From: Cerasicoccus arenae
Lineage (GTDB): Bacteria; Verrucomicrobiota; Verrucomicrobiia; Opitutales; Cerasicoccaceae
DNA: 64,000 nt
Assembly: GCF_014651635.1 (NCBI RefSeq)
Contig: NZ_BMXG01000001.1
Location: forward strand, 163,080 to 227,079
Direction: 5' to 3'
Part shown: positions 35,680 to 45,766 of the stretch, one piece after another
Layout: the number at the start of each line of letters is the position of its first letter
Position numbering within the stretch: the first letter of the stretch is position 1
Made by a program: the position numbers and the translations under genes
The notes under the pieces: model-generated
Databases searched by the model: none
Seen by the model: the letters and a program-made list of their open reading frames with translations, nothing else
What the model was told of the DNA's origin: nothing

Positions 35680-36645
35680 ATGACTATCCCGGATTTCATC
35701 ACTGTCACGTTAAACCCTGCCATCGACCACACGGTCTTTGTCGAGGGAATCATCCCCGGCACAGTGCATCGCGCATCAGACTCCCAGCGCCAAGCTGGCG
35801 GCAAGGGTATCAATGTCGCCACAATGCTTGCTCTTGGCGGAGCCAAGGTTGCCGTCACTGGCTTTCTCGGTTCGGGCAATAGCACCATTTTCGAACGCCA
35901 CTTTCGCAAACACCAGCTACAGGATCACTTTCTACGCGTTGAAGGTGAGACTCGCACCGGCATTAAGATTGTCGATACGGCCAACAACGACACCACAGAC
36001 TTTAACTTGCCCGGCCCAGCTCCTACCGAGCTCCAACAACGCCGCCTACTCGACAAGCTACGCAAACTCGCAGCACCCGATCGTTGGTTTGTCATTGCCG
36101 GTAGCCTGCCCAAAGGTTTGAAACCAAGCTACATAGCCCAGATGATCGATGTGATCCATCAATGCAATTGTTACGTAGCTGTTGACTCCAGCGGTGAAGC
36201 ACTAAAAGTCGCACTCGACGCTGGGGCCGATCTCGCCAAACCCAACCAAGCCGAGCTGGCTGAATACCTACAAACAGAGCTCCTTGGATTTCGCGCCGCA
36301 ATGGGTGCCGCCCGCGAACTTCGACGCACGACGATTCCAAATCTCGTCGTTTCGCTTGGCGAAGAAGGTGCCCTGTTCCTCACTCCCCAAGCTGAGCTGA
36401 TGGCCAGCGCCCCAAAAGCCAAGGTCGTTAGTACCGTAGGGGCTGGTGACTCTTTGTTAGCAGGATTCCTTCAGGGTCTGGTAGCCGGTGATACGCCAGC
36501 AAACTGCGCCCGCCAAGCCACTATCTACGCTTGGAATCGATTGGAGTCGCTGACGCCAAGTCTGCCAACTGAAGACGTGCAGCAGGCGCAAATGGCGATG
36601 ATTAATGTGCAGACGCTCGCTGCGTTTGAAGTCGGCAAACACTAA
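35680..36645 (+). CDS. fruK: 1-phosphofructokinase FruK (PfkB family)
   Basis: 321-residue sugar kinase converting fructose 1-phosphate to fructose 1,6-bisphosphate. It starts FITVTLNPAIDHTVFVEGI, as in FruK/LacC proteins, with AGGKGINVATMLALGG (first PfkB signature) and STVGAGDSLLAGFLQGL (second signature with catalytic Asp). Position between the PTS transfer protein and EIIBC fits FruK; tagatose-6-phosphate kinase is a less likely alternative. Confidence 0.92.
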   Translation: MTIPDFITVTLNPAIDHTVFVEGIIPGTVHRASDSQRQAGGKGINVATMLALGGAKVAVTGFLGSGNSTIFERHFRKHQLQDHFLRVEGETRTGIKIVDTANNDTTDFNLPGPAPTELQQRRLLDKLRKLAAPDRWFVIAGSLPKGLKPSYIAQMIDVIHQCNCYVAVDSSGEALKVALDAGADLAKPNQAELAEYLQTELLGFRAAMGAARELRRTTIPNLVVSLGEEGALFLTPQAELMASAPKAKVVSTVGAGDSLLAGFLQGLVAGDTPANCARQATIYAWNRLESLTPSLPTEDVQQAQMAMINVQTLAAFEVGKH

Positions 36646-36693
36646 TTCTAAAAAAAAGCACTGCCCCCGCAAAACCTAACCTCAAGCCTTACC

Positions 36694-38418
36694 ATGAAAT
36701 CGATCCTTGTTATCCTACAATCCACCGCGAAATCCCCCATCGCTCGGCTTGCTCTCGGCGCGGTAGAGTCCGAGGCAGCACGCCGCAATTTAACTGTTAC
36801 CGTCATCACCGATGAACGCAATCCGGCGGCTATTTTGAGGGGCCAAAGCGTCCAGCCCGACGCCGTCATCGTCGCTACCGCACATAAGCCCGAAGCTGCC
36901 GAGTTCGGATTGCCCTCGAGTACGGTAAGCCTCGCACATTTGTCCCGCGAAACCGCACAAGTTTTCAATCAGCTAGTCCCAGAAACAGCTGCTATCGGGG
37001 CACCGGCCTCGCAGACGAAGTTCCTCGTCGGCGTAACCTCTTGCCCTACCGGCATTGCACACACCTTCATGGCTGCCGAAGCGCTACTGCGTGCAGCCAA
37101 GGCGCTCGGCTATGAAATGAAGGTCGAGACACGTGGCTCTGTTGGTGCAAAAAACGAACTGACCGAAGAAGAAATTGCCCGCGCGGACGCCGTAGTCGTC
37201 GCCGCCGATGCCACCGTTGAAACAACCCGCTTTGCCGGTAAGCGCCTCCTCGAAACCGGTACCAAGGCCGCGATCAAAGACGGCGAAGGACTCATAAAAG
37301 AAGCACTCGCCCTGGAAGCCCCGACAGCCAGCTCCGCTAAAAGCGGATTGAAGTCACCACCCAGGAAATCACGCACTGGTGCCTATAAGCATCTGATGAC
37401 AGGCGTCTCGCACATGTTGCCGCTCATCGTGGCGGGCGGCCTGCTCATCGCACTTTCATTTGCCATTGGCGGCGTCTATGCCGGTGATGAAGAAGGAACT
37501 TTGGGCTGGGCCCTGATGCAGATCGGCGGTGCCTCGGCCTTTGCGTTGTTCATTCCCGTGCTGGCGGGCTACATTGCATATTCCATTGCGGATCGTCCTG
37601 GGCTAACTCCCGGCCTGATCGGCGGCATGCTCGCAGTGCAGATTGGCTCCGGCTTTCTCGGTGGCTTGGCCGCTGGTTTCCTCGCTGGTTATCTCGCGCT
37701 CTGGCTCAACCGCACGATTCAGTTACCCGACAGTTTAGAGGGCCTAAAACCAGTACTTATCCTGCCGCTCCTCTCTTCCCTGATCGTTGGTCTGTCAATG
37801 ATCTACGTGATCGGGCCGCCGGTAAAAGTCATCTTGGAAACGATGTCTGCCTGGCTCGGAAACATGCAGGAAGGCAGCGCGCTGACACTTGGCTTAATCC
37901 TCGGAGGCATGATGGCCTTCGACATGGGGGGGCCTGTCAATAAAGCCGCCTATACATTTTCCATTGGGCTGTTAGCCACCGAAATCTACGGGCCAATGGC
38001 AGCGGTTATGGCCGCTGGCATGGTTCCACCGCTGGCCTGCGCAATCGCGGCTAATATTGCTCGCGACCGCTTCACCAAAGAAGAGCGCGAAGCCTCCAAG
38101 GCCACCGCCGTGCTCGGCATTTCATTTATCACCGAAGGCGCTATTCCTTACGCTGCCGCAGACCCACTGCGCGTGATTCCTTGCACCGTTCTCGGCGCAG
38201 CAGTCACCGGAGCAATGTCGATGTATTTTGGCTGCGAACTGGTGGTGCCTCACGGCGGCGTATTCGTCCTCCTGATCCCAAACGCGATCAATCACGTTTT
38301 ACCGTATCTCGGCGCAATCGTCGCTGGCACCGCTGTCTCCACGCTCGCACTTTGCATTGTAAAGCGCCCTGTCTCGACCAAGTCGGAATCCGTCGTTGGC
38401 TCGCCAACGGCTGCCTAA
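36694..38418 (+). CDS. fruA: PTS fructose-specific permease EIIBC (FruA)
   Basis: 574-residue membrane permease. Residues 1-100 form a degenerate B'-type domain, residues about 108-205 are EIIB with phospho-Cys117 ([19 protein letters not shown]), and residues about 228-560 are EIIC with about ten helices and the conserved [17 protein letters not shown] and [11 protein letters not shown] motifs. Domain order B'-B-C is that of FruA. Fructose is the expected substrate, but mannitol or mannose specificity cannot be excluded by motif alone. Confidence 0.93.
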   Translation: MKSILVILQSTAKSPIARLALGAVESEAARRNLTVTVITDERNPAAILRGQSVQPDAVIVATAHKPEAAEFGLPSSTVSLAHLSRETAQVFNQLVPETAAIGAPASQTKFLVGVTSCPTGIAHTFMAAEALLRAAKALGYEMKVETRGSVGAKNELTEEEIARADAVVVAADATVETTRFAGKRLLETGTKAAIKDGEGLIKEALALEAPTASSAKSGLKSPPRKSRTGAYKHLMTGVSHMLPLIVAGGLLIALSFAIGGVYAGDEEGTLGWALMQIGGASAFALFIPVLAGYIAYSIADRPGLTPGLIGGMLAVQIGSGFLGGLAAGFLAGYLALWLNRTIQLPDSLEGLKPVLILPLLSSLIVGLSMIYVIGPPVKVILETMSAWLGNMQEGSALTLGLILGGMMAFDMGGPVNKAAYTFSIGLLATEIYGPMAAVMAAGMVPPLACAIAANIARDRFTKEEREASKATAVLGISFITEGAIPYAAADPLRVIPCTVLGAAVTGAMSMYFGCELVVPHGGVFVLLIPNAINHVLPYLGAIVAGTAVSTLALCIVKRPVSTKSESVVGSPTAA

Positions 38419-38489
38419 AAACTCTGAGGGGCGTGCTATACAATCCGCGCCCAGAAACTTTATCTTAAATACCAAATGCTTGCCCATAT

Positions 38490-39740
38490 ATGAAAACGAT
38501 TACACATCCAATCTCGTCTCTAATATTCACCGCCTTGCTTGCCTCCCCCCTGGCAGCCTATGAGGACTACGATCCCTACCAATACCACGACCGCCTAACG
38601 GGCAACTGGGGCGGCTTGCGCTCTGATCTCAACGATAACGGCGTGGAAGTGTTCGCGTATTATAACGCGATCGTAGCATCCAACGTTCACGGCGGTATCA
38701 CCAAAGATACCAACTATGCCGGTGACGCCTTTGCGGGCATTCAGTTCGACCTCGAAAAGATGTTCGATTTCCAAGGAACCACCTTCACGGTGTCAGGAAT
38801 TTATCGCCACGGTAGTGATATCACGCCCGACATTGGCAGCCAATACAGTGTCATGCAACTCGTCGGTGGGCAGACCATTTTCTTCTACAACATGACATTG
38901 GAGAAGACCTTCCTCGACGATGATCTGTCGTTTAAATTTGGCCGTATGACTGCCACAGATGACTTCGTAGGCTCGCCCTTCTATAGCTACTCGCTGAACA
39001 ACGCCGTCAACGGCCAGATCCGCGCTGTCCTCTTCGACGGCGTAATGACCTCTTACCCATTTCCAGTTTGGGGCGGCCGTGTGCGCTACAATATAGACGA
39101 TGACAACACGGTCCGAGTGGGGGTCTTTCAACTGACCCAAGAAATGTTTGACCCAGATCGCCATGGCGTGGACTTCAGTATCGATGGCGACGACGGCGTT
39201 TCTATCTTTGCACAATACGACTGGACACCCGAACTCGACGGTAAACCGTTCCGCCTCTACGCTGGCATCAACCAAACCTTCGCGTTTGACATGCCAGAGT
39301 TTAATAGCGCCAACGTCACCGACCAATTTACCCGTTTTTACATGGGCTCAGATTACCAAGTCTACCGCGAGTCGCCCGACCGCGACGAAGGCCTGACGCT
39401 CTTTATGACATTCGCCTATACCGATCAGGAAGAGGTCGCCATTGTGCCAATCCAGTCCAGTGTTGGCGCTCACTATAAGGGCCTACTGCCGGAGCGGCCC
39501 GATGACCGCCTAGTCATGTTCTTCACCTACGGTCAGTTTAGTGATGACTACTCGGACCAGCTAGTCGCTGGCGGCGGCAGCAAAGTAACCAACGAAATGG
39601 TCTTTGAAACTGGCTACCGCATCGCTGTAACCGATGCTGCCTACATCCAGCCCGATCTTCAATACGTCATCAATCCAGGTGGCACCGGTAATATTGAAAA
39701 TGCCGTCGTGCTCGGCATGCAATTCGGCGCAAGCTTTTGA
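38490..39740 (+). CDS. OprB-family carbohydrate-selective porin
   Basis: 416-residue outer-membrane porin with signal peptide (ISSLIFTALLASPLAA). The family signature appears as LTGNWGGLRSDLNDNGVEVF, and the C-terminal barrel strands include YIQPDLQYVINPGGTGN, similar to the end of the manganese-locus porin (MQPDLQYIINPHY). As the last gene of the PTS locus it probably carries the sugar across the outer membrane. TGAAAACGATTACA at its start codon (38491-38504) resembles the LacI-type operator in 11 of 14 bases and may be a second site or chance. Confidence 0.9.
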   Translation: MKTITHPISSLIFTALLASPLAAYEDYDPYQYHDRLTGNWGGLRSDLNDNGVEVFAYYNAIVASNVHGGITKDTNYAGDAFAGIQFDLEKMFDFQGTTFTVSGIYRHGSDITPDIGSQYSVMQLVGGQTIFFYNMTLEKTFLDDDLSFKFGRMTATDDFVGSPFYSYSLNNAVNGQIRAVLFDGVMTSYPFPVWGGRVRYNIDDDNTVRVGVFQLTQEMFDPDRHGVDFSIDGDDGVSIFAQYDWTPELDGKPFRLYAGINQTFAFDMPEFNSANVTDQFTRFYMGSDYQVYRESPDRDEGLTLFMTFAYTDQEEVAIVPIQSSVGAHYKGLLPERPDDRLVMFFTYGQFSDDYSDQLVAGGGSKVTNEMVFETGYRIAVTDAAYIQPDLQYVINPGGTGNIENAVVLGMQFGASF

Positions 39741-39910
39741 AACAAGACAATCAGTTCGATCCCGATCAGTAGAGCACGCCGTGCAAAATGAGAGCAGGGT
39801 TTATCAACTGCACGAAACGCTGAAGGTCGGATGGGTTGCTAGTCGAATTGCAGCAAGACGCCCTGGAGCTAAAGCTCCATAGTCTCTTCGACATTGGGGA
39901 AAGGGGGAAA

Positions 39911-41314
39911 TTAATTGGTAGCTACGTAAGGCGTGACCATTTTAGTCGGGTCGACGATGCGGTCGAATTCCTCCTCGCTAACAAAACCAAGTTTGAGCGA
40001 AGCATCCTTGAGCGTAAGATCGTTATCCATTGCGTAATGGGCGATTTTGGAGGCATTGTCATAACCAATGACGGGCGACAGCGCGGTGACGAGCATTAGA
40101 GAGCGGTCCACGTATTCGGCTATCTTCTTCAGATTTGGCTTCGTGCCCTCAACCAAGAATTTGCGGAAGTTGGTGCAGCCATCCGTGAGTATCGTAATCG
40201 AGTGCATGATGTTATAAATGATGAGCGGCTTGTAGGCATTCATCTCCAAGTAACCGCTAGCACCGCCAAAACCAACCGCCACATCGTTGGCCATCACCTG
40301 CACGGACAACATCGTAAGCGCCTCGGCTTGAGTCGGGTTGACCTTGCCCGGCATGATCGAAGAACCTGGTTCGTTTTCGGGGATAAACAGCTCGGAGAAC
40401 CCCGCACGCGGACCGCAGGACATCAATCGGATATCGTTGCCAATCTTGTAAAGCGAAGTCGCGAGCGTGCGCATCGTCCCCGAAAATTGGATAAGCGCAT
40501 CATGCCCCCCTTGGACAGTAAATTTGTTTGGCGCAGTGACGAACGGAAGACCCGTGAACTTGGCGATTTGTTCGGCGGACGAAGTGTCAAAACCGGGAGC
40601 TGAGTTAATACCCGTGCCAACGGCAGTACCGCCAAGTGAGAGCTGGTAGACGCCTTCCAACGCTTTTTCCAGCTGACCAATGCTGTTTGCCAGGGTGCCA
40701 GCGTAGCCAGACCATTCCTGGCCAAGCGTGAGTGGCGTGGCGTCTTGCATGTGAGTACGGCCGATTTTAACAATGTCCTTCCATTCATCTGCCTTGGCCG
40801 CAATGGCATCATGCAGTGCTTGCAATGAGGGTAGCAAACGTTCCTTGGCGTTGACCGCAGTGGCAATGTACATGGCCGAAGGAAATGAATCATTGGATGA
40901 CTGCGCCATGTTGACGTCGTCATTCGGGTGGACTGGCTTTTTACTGCCCAGTGGCGTGCCAGCGATCTGGCAACAACGGTTGGAAATAACCTCGTTCACG
41001 TTCATGTTGAACTGCGTGCCACTACCAGTCATCCAGACGTGCAGCGGGAACATATCGTGATGCTGTCCGGCGAGAATTTCGTCGCACACTTGTGTGATCA
41101 GTTTGTGAGCCTCGTCGCTCAGGTGCCCAATCGCATTGTTGGCAGCCGCGGCACCTTTTTTCAAAGTAGCGTAAGCGGTGATCATTTCGTGAGGAATCAA
41201 ATCCTTGCCGATGCTGAAATACTCCAGCGAACGTTGCGTTTGCGAACCCCAAAGTTTATCGGCGGGGACATCTACTTCTCCCAGACTATCGGTTTCTTTA
41301 CGAGTATCAGTCAT
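39911..41314 (-). CDS. fumC: Class II fumarate hydratase FumC
   Basis: 467-residue iron-independent fumarase of the citric acid cycle. Motifs: [11 protein letters not shown] at the N-terminus, [32 protein letters not shown], and the signature [15 protein letters not shown]. The start is placed at ATG 41314 ([10 protein letters not shown]), which has AAGG at a suitable distance; an ATG 9 codons upstream is less supported. Single-gene unit, separated from secDF by a terminator. Related aspartase is less likely. Confidence 0.93.
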   Translation of the reverse strand: MTDTRKETDSLGEVDVPADKLWGSQTQRSLEYFSIGKDLIPHEMITAYATLKKGAAAANNAIGHLSDEAHKLITQVCDEILAGQHHDMFPLHVWMTGSGTQFNMNVNEVISNRCCQIAGTPLGSKKPVHPNDDVNMAQSSNDSFPSAMYIATAVNAKERLLPSLQALHDAIAAKADEWKDIVKIGRTHMQDATPLTLGQEWSGYAGTLANSIGQLEKALEGVYQLSLGGTAVGTGINSAPGFDTSSAEQIAKFTGLPFVTAPNKFTVQGGHDALIQFSGTMRTLATSLYKIGNDIRLMSCGPRAGFSELFIPENEPGSSIMPGKVNPTQAEALTMLSVQVMANDVAVGFGGASGYLEMNAYKPLIIYNIMHSITILTDGCTNFRKFLVEGTKPNLKKIAEYVDRSLMLVTALSPVIGYDNASKIAHYAMDNDLTLKDASLKLGFVSEEEFDRIVDPTKMVTPYVATN

Positions 41315-41566
41315 GGTAACCTTGTGCAATGTGGCGTTCATTCGCTATTAATATCTAAGCTTGCAGAAAATGAACCATTCCACTTTTCCAGACCAGTTAC
41401 TAAATGCTAATCTAAGCTAAAGCGCTGGCACGGACTCTATTATAATATCAATTGCTACTTCTTATTCAAATCAAAACAAGCGTTATAATCATATTTCAAT
41501 TTCCCCTGACTATTCAACGAGATATTTTCTCTTCCTTGAATTGCTCGACTCCATTGTTAACGGCGC

Positions 41567-41601
41567 AAAAAAAGCGAACGCCGTAACCGACGTTCGCTTT
41601 T
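41567..41601 (-). terminator. Rho-independent terminator after secDF
   Basis: On the minus strand, AAAAGCGAACG pairs with CGTTCGCTTTT around a 10-base loop and is followed by further T residues (seven T in total). It lies 33 bases after the secDF stop and separates it from fumC. Confidence 0.88.
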
Positions 41602-41633
41602 GATGAAATGCAATTTCGATAAGTTGTGCAGCG

Positions 41634-44291
41634 CTATAAAACGGGGGCACTCTTAGCGTCAGATTCTTTCGAGGCGCGCTTGCTGCCAGCTTCCCATTCG
41701 TAGGTAGGCTTGGCGTATTCGTGCTCGGTAACATGCTTACGGTCTCCCTTGTGCCAGGCGTAAAAGACCGGGCTGGCAATAAAGATCGATGAGAACGTAC
41801 CTGTGACAATGCCGATCAGGAAGACGAGTGCAAAGTCCGTCACCACGCCCACACCAAAGATGAACAACGCTAAGGCAGCGACGAAGGTCGTGATACTCGT
41901 CAGCAAGGTGCGGCTCAGGGTGCGGCTGATGGCCAGATTAATCACGTCAAAGAGCTTCATGGCGGGGTTCAACTCCAGTTCCTCACGGATACGGTCGAAC
42001 ACAACGATAGTGTCATTGATTGAGTAACCCACAATCATGAGGATCGCGGCAATCATCGGTGCGGTAAACTGGCCGCTACCAATGCCAAAGAATTGCCCAA
42101 GAATCACGAACAAACCAATCGACATCAGCACGTCGTGAATGGTCGCCACAATAGCGCCCACCCCATAACCGATCTCAAAACGCAAGGCCACATAAAGGAG
42201 GATGCCCAATAGAGCAACCGCGATAGACCAAACTGCGTTTACCACGATTTTGTGGCTAACCGATGCACCAATAATGCTCTCAGACACCTTGGTCAAATTG
42301 GCGTCGGGGAAAGCTTCAAGCAGGACATCCATCACTTGGTCCGTTCGACCGTCCATGTCATCCATCTGCACGCGCAAACGCTCAACGCCCTGCCCGATCT
42401 CAGACTGGAAAACAGGCTGAATTTCGCCCAAATCATTGGACGCAGCAATTTCAAGGATGCGTGTAATTTCCAGGTCGCCCCTAGCAGATTGCTCGAAGTC
42501 AAAGGTGACCTCCGCACCGCCCGTAAAGTCGGTGCCGCCAATGTGGTCCCAAGAAACGCCAACAGCGATAAGGCCAGCCAGCACAAGCATCCATGAGGCG
42601 ACAAAGGCCGGGATCCGCTTGCCAAGGAAGTTAATCGACTTGATGCCCAAGCTGCGGTGCAGACTGAAGTTCGGAATCAAGTGCTTACCCAAACCAGTGT
42701 GAACGAAGATCTCCAATAGAGCGCGGCTAATGATCAGCGCTGCGAAGACCGATGCGCCAATACCGATGGCCAGCGTCAAACCGAAGCCCTTAACCGGGCC
42801 GGTGCCCAGCAGGAAGAGGATTGCCGCCGTAATCATCGTAGTCACGTTCGCGTCCACAATGGTCGATAAAGCCTTATCGTAACCACTAATGAGCGCAGTC
42901 TTGGCCTTTTTGCCTGACTGGAGCTCTTCGCGAATACGCTCAAAGATAAGGATGTTCGCGTCCACCGCCATACCCATGGTCAGCACGAGTGCGGCAACGC
43001 CAGGCAGCGAGATGGTAGCGCCGACGCCAGCGAGAACGCCGAGGACGATGACCAAACTCAGCAACACGGAGAACACCGCGATGACACCTGAGAACAGATA
43101 GTAAATCAGCATGAAGACCACCACTGCGATTGCACCATATAACGCTGCACTGACCGAGGCGCTCTGGGCGTCCTTCGCCAAGCTCGGGCCAATTTCCTGC
43201 TTCTGATCGATGCTGAGGTCAAATTCGAGCGGATTGTTCAGCGCACTCACCAACTGGCGGACTTCGGTTTCGGAATAGTCGCCGGTAATCTGGCCACGGT
43301 CGCTGATCACGCTTTGGACGGTCGCTGCGGATTCCAGCTTGCCGTCGAGAACGACTACGAGCAATTCGTTGCTACGTGTCTTTTCATTTTCATTCACGAT
43401 ACGCTCAGTCATGGCCTTCATGATCTTGGAGCCCTCGGAAGTCGTGCTAAAGCCAACCGCCAATGTGCCACCACGAGGATCCACATAGGCTTCCTTAATA
43501 ATGTCGCCATGCGCTTCTGGAATCTTTTTCACCCAGAGCTTGGTAACGCTGGTTTCGCCCGTTTTGGGGTCGGTGCTCTCGTCGGCCATCACTTCAAACA
43601 TCGCAGTCGGGCCATTAGGCTCGGCTGGATTGAGCGGCAGACTCTTGAGCGTTCCCACCTCGTCAGTGTTCGAGGGATAGGTATAGCGATGTGCCGTGCG
43701 GAAATCCATGCGAGCAGCCTGTACCAAGTCGATGACCAGCTCAGGATTCTGCCTTAGGTCGACGCCAGGTAATTGAACCTCAATACGACTTGGTGGCAGC
43801 GGGCGGATGACAGGCTCGGCAACGCCGAGGCCATTGATACGGCCCGAAATAATTTCCACGGCCTTCTCGAGGCGATCACCCTGCGCATTCGGGTCATTTT
43901 CGTCGATGCTCAGGATCAGTGAGACGCCCCCTGCCAAATCAAGGCCTTTGTGGAGCTTGCCCCTAGACTGACCGTATAGGTAGTCTAAAATAATTTGATT
44001 GCTGCGAACCAGGTTCGGTTCCCGCACCATCTTGATGTAGGGGAAGAACTGTTCGTGCAGGTTGATTTTCTTGTCATTAGCCAAGTCACGGAAGGCAGCA
44101 ATGAACGAATAACCTTCGTTCACATTTGCGTCGGCTTCTTCGACCAGCTCACTGAACTCCGCTTGGTTGACGACCGGTTCTGCCACGACATATTCGCGGA
44201 AATCAGTGTCGTTAAGTGGGAACAGGCTGAGCACAGCCCAAGCCATGATGACAGCGGTAATGACGAGTTTCCAAATGATGGAAGTTTTCAT
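41634..44291 (-). CDS. secDF: Protein translocase subunit SecDF (fused)
   Basis: 885-residue RND-type inner-membrane protein that uses the ion gradient to pull secreted proteins through SecYEG. The SecD half (about 1-575) has an N-terminal helix, a large periplasmic P1 domain (GLDLAGGVSLILSIDENDP) and five helices with MGMAVDANILIFERIREE. The SecF half (about 576-885) has ILMIVGYSINDTIVVFDRIREE and ISRTLSRTLLTSITTF. Natural fusion as in other Verrucomicrobia. It follows yajC by 64 bases in the same direction. Confidence 0.95.
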   Translation of the reverse strand: MKTSIIWKLVITAVIMAWAVLSLFPLNDTDFREYVVAEPVVNQAEFSELVEEADANVNEGYSFIAAFRDLANDKKINLHEQFFPYIKMVREPNLVRSNQIILDYLYGQSRGKLHKGLDLAGGVSLILSIDENDPNAQGDRLEKAVEIISGRINGLGVAEPVIRPLPPSRIEVQLPGVDLRQNPELVIDLVQAARMDFRTAHRYTYPSNTDEVGTLKSLPLNPAEPNGPTAMFEVMADESTDPKTGETSVTKLWVKKIPEAHGDIIKEAYVDPRGGTLAVGFSTTSEGSKIMKAMTERIVNENEKTRSNELLVVVLDGKLESAATVQSVISDRGQITGDYSETEVRQLVSALNNPLEFDLSIDQKQEIGPSLAKDAQSASVSAALYGAIAVVVFMLIYYLFSGVIAVFSVLLSLVIVLGVLAGVGATISLPGVAALVLTMGMAVDANILIFERIREELQSGKKAKTALISGYDKALSTIVDANVTTMITAAILFLLGTGPVKGFGLTLAIGIGASVFAALIISRALLEIFVHTGLGKHLIPNFSLHRSLGIKSINFLGKRIPAFVASWMLVLAGLIAVGVSWDHIGGTDFTGGAEVTFDFEQSARGDLEITRILEIAASNDLGEIQPVFQSEIGQGVERLRVQMDDMDGRTDQVMDVLLEAFPDANLTKVSESIIGASVSHKIVVNAVWSIAVALLGILLYVALRFEIGYGVGAIVATIHDVLMSIGLFVILGQFFGIGSGQFTAPMIAAILMIVGYSINDTIVVFDRIREELELNPAMKLFDVINLAISRTLSRTLLTSITTFVAALALFIFGVGVVTDFALVFLIGIVTGTFSSIFIASPVFYAWHKGDRKHVTEHEYAKPTYEWEAGSKRASKESDAKSAPVL

Positions 44292-44355
44292 GGGTAATAC
44301 TTAATGTCCGAAGAATCGTTGGTCCTTGGGAGGGATAATTTGTTCGCAAAGAATT

Positions 44356-44709
44356 TTAAGCGGCGTCGGTTTTCTCCGACTCGCCCTTCTTCTTCACAAC
44401 AACCTGGATGAATGGTTTGGCGATTTCTACCTTCGTGTTTTCCGCAATTTTGAGCACAAGGCGGTCGGCCTTGACGTTCACCACCGTACCGAAAACACCG
44501 CCTTTGGTCATGATTTCGTCGCCGTTCTTCAGCTCCGTAAGCATCTTATCATGAGCCTTTTGGGCCTTGCGTTGCGGGGCAATGGTCAAAAACCACATGC
44601 CAGCCATGAACAGCCCCAGATATATCCAGAGAAGCGAACCGCCGCCTGGCGCATCGTCGGCCTGGGCCAAGAACAGATAAGTTGAATCAAGAATGGTTGT
44701 TTCGAGCAT
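44356..44709 (-). CDS. yajC: Preprotein translocase subunit YajC
   Basis: 117-residue single-pass protein associated with SecDF. It has a transmembrane helix (LLWIYLGLFMAGMWFLTIAP) followed by QRKAQKAHDKMLTELKNGDEIM and the beta-rich KGGVFGTVVNVKADRLVLKI domain. Start at ATG 44709 (MLETTILDS); an upstream ATG adds nine residues. Lys-rich C-terminus (VVVKKKGESEKT). Operon partner of secDF. Confidence 0.93.
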   Translation of the reverse strand: MLETTILDSTYLFLAQADDAPGGGSLLWIYLGLFMAGMWFLTIAPQRKAQKAHDKMLTELKNGDEIMTKGGVFGTVVNVKADRLVLKIAENTKVEIAKPFIQVVVKKKGESEKTDAA

Positions 44710-44801
44710 GGTTTTTGCGGAAAATCGGGCACACAAACGGATGGGGCCTCGGAAAGCAAGCGTGAATCAGCGCGTATTCCCGTCAAGGGGATACTGAAAA
44801 A

Positions 44802-45554
44802 CTACCGTTTTTCAGAATTTTTAGCCACACGAACCGACGAATGGAACTCTGACAACCAAGGTTGGAGCGCCAGACGGATCGCTTCGTCAATGGCAGTTGC
44901 GTCAATTTGGCCCGCTAGACGGGGGGATGTATAGAGCCCCGCACCAGCACGGGTCGCGTTCTCCATAAAGTCGATTCCTCCCCGCCCAAAATAGATTGCC
45001 TGACCAAAGCGATTGTAAACCCCAATAGCCAAAGATGCCGTTTCCACCTGTAATTGCTCACCAGATCCCGCATCGCCGTATATGATAAACGGGCGAGTAA
45101 CTCCATCCCAAGACGCCTCGGCATAAGGCCGATCCAGCATCACTGATCGCACCATGACTTGCGGTATGACCAACACGTCAATGTCATCCGAATCCCGCAA
45201 TTTCCAAATCAAATCGGTGATTGCCTGAGACATCTCTTGGGGCTTAGCCGACTGAATCTCCCGGAGCAACGAATGACCGTTAGCCGCTAAGAGTGCTTGA
45301 ACATTCCCAGCCGATGCCACCGGAATCGCTGCTTGTTCGAGCCAACTGCGTAATTGTGCGTCTACCATCGGGTAAATAAAGGCCGACTCGCCCATCAGAT
45401 AACTCATGTCTTTGGCTGGCAAGATTGCAACGCGGCCGGACTGTTTGCCCATCGGTGCCGATGTCTGTCCATTAGATGACGAATCTGTGCTTTCACAGCC
45501 CACCAAGGTTATCAGGGCCAAAGTAAAAATGCTCGCCATTTCCCGAAGATGCAT
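44802..45554 (-). CDS. Putative lipoprotein, function unknown
   Basis: 250 residues with a lipoprotein signal: MHLREMASIFTLALITLVGC, lipobox LVGC, then a Ser/Thr-rich linker. The body (GRVAILPAKDMSYLMGESAF, DIDVLVIPQVMVRSVML, TASLAIGVYNRFGQAIYFGR) has the alternating pattern of periplasmic beta/alpha proteins and is not a family I recognise. It is upstream of yajC-secDF on the same strand, 65 bases away, and may be co-transcribed. Export to the cell envelope is the only firm conclusion. Confidence 0.75.
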   Translation of the reverse strand: MHLREMASIFTLALITLVGCESTDSSSNGQTSAPMGKQSGRVAILPAKDMSYLMGESAFIYPMVDAQLRSWLEQAAIPVASAGNVQALLAANGHSLLREIQSAKPQEMSQAITDLIWKLRDSDDIDVLVIPQVMVRSVMLDRPYAEASWDGVTRPFIIYGDAGSGEQLQVETASLAIGVYNRFGQAIYFGRGGIDFMENATRAGAGLYTSPRLAGQIDATAIDEAIRLALQPWLSEFHSSVRVAKNSEKR

Positions 45555-45766
45555 GGCCCCAGTTCATGCCATTGTGCCTGCTTGAGCAACTCTATTTCCA
45601 AACAGACAGGATTTCGCACTCTGTGGTTAATCATCCTTGCGCCAAGGCGTATTTCATTGTACACAATAGACTTAAGCCGCTAATTTGAGCCCCTCCCCCC
45701 AAAAAAAACGACATCAAACTGCGGCTTTTTCCTCATCTTGTTCACCGCATAACCCTGATAAAACCT

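Noticed and set aside
39858-39880. Small hairpin after the PTS porin as a terminator
   Set aside because: Six-pair stem TGGAGC/GCTCCA without a T-run; too weak to call.
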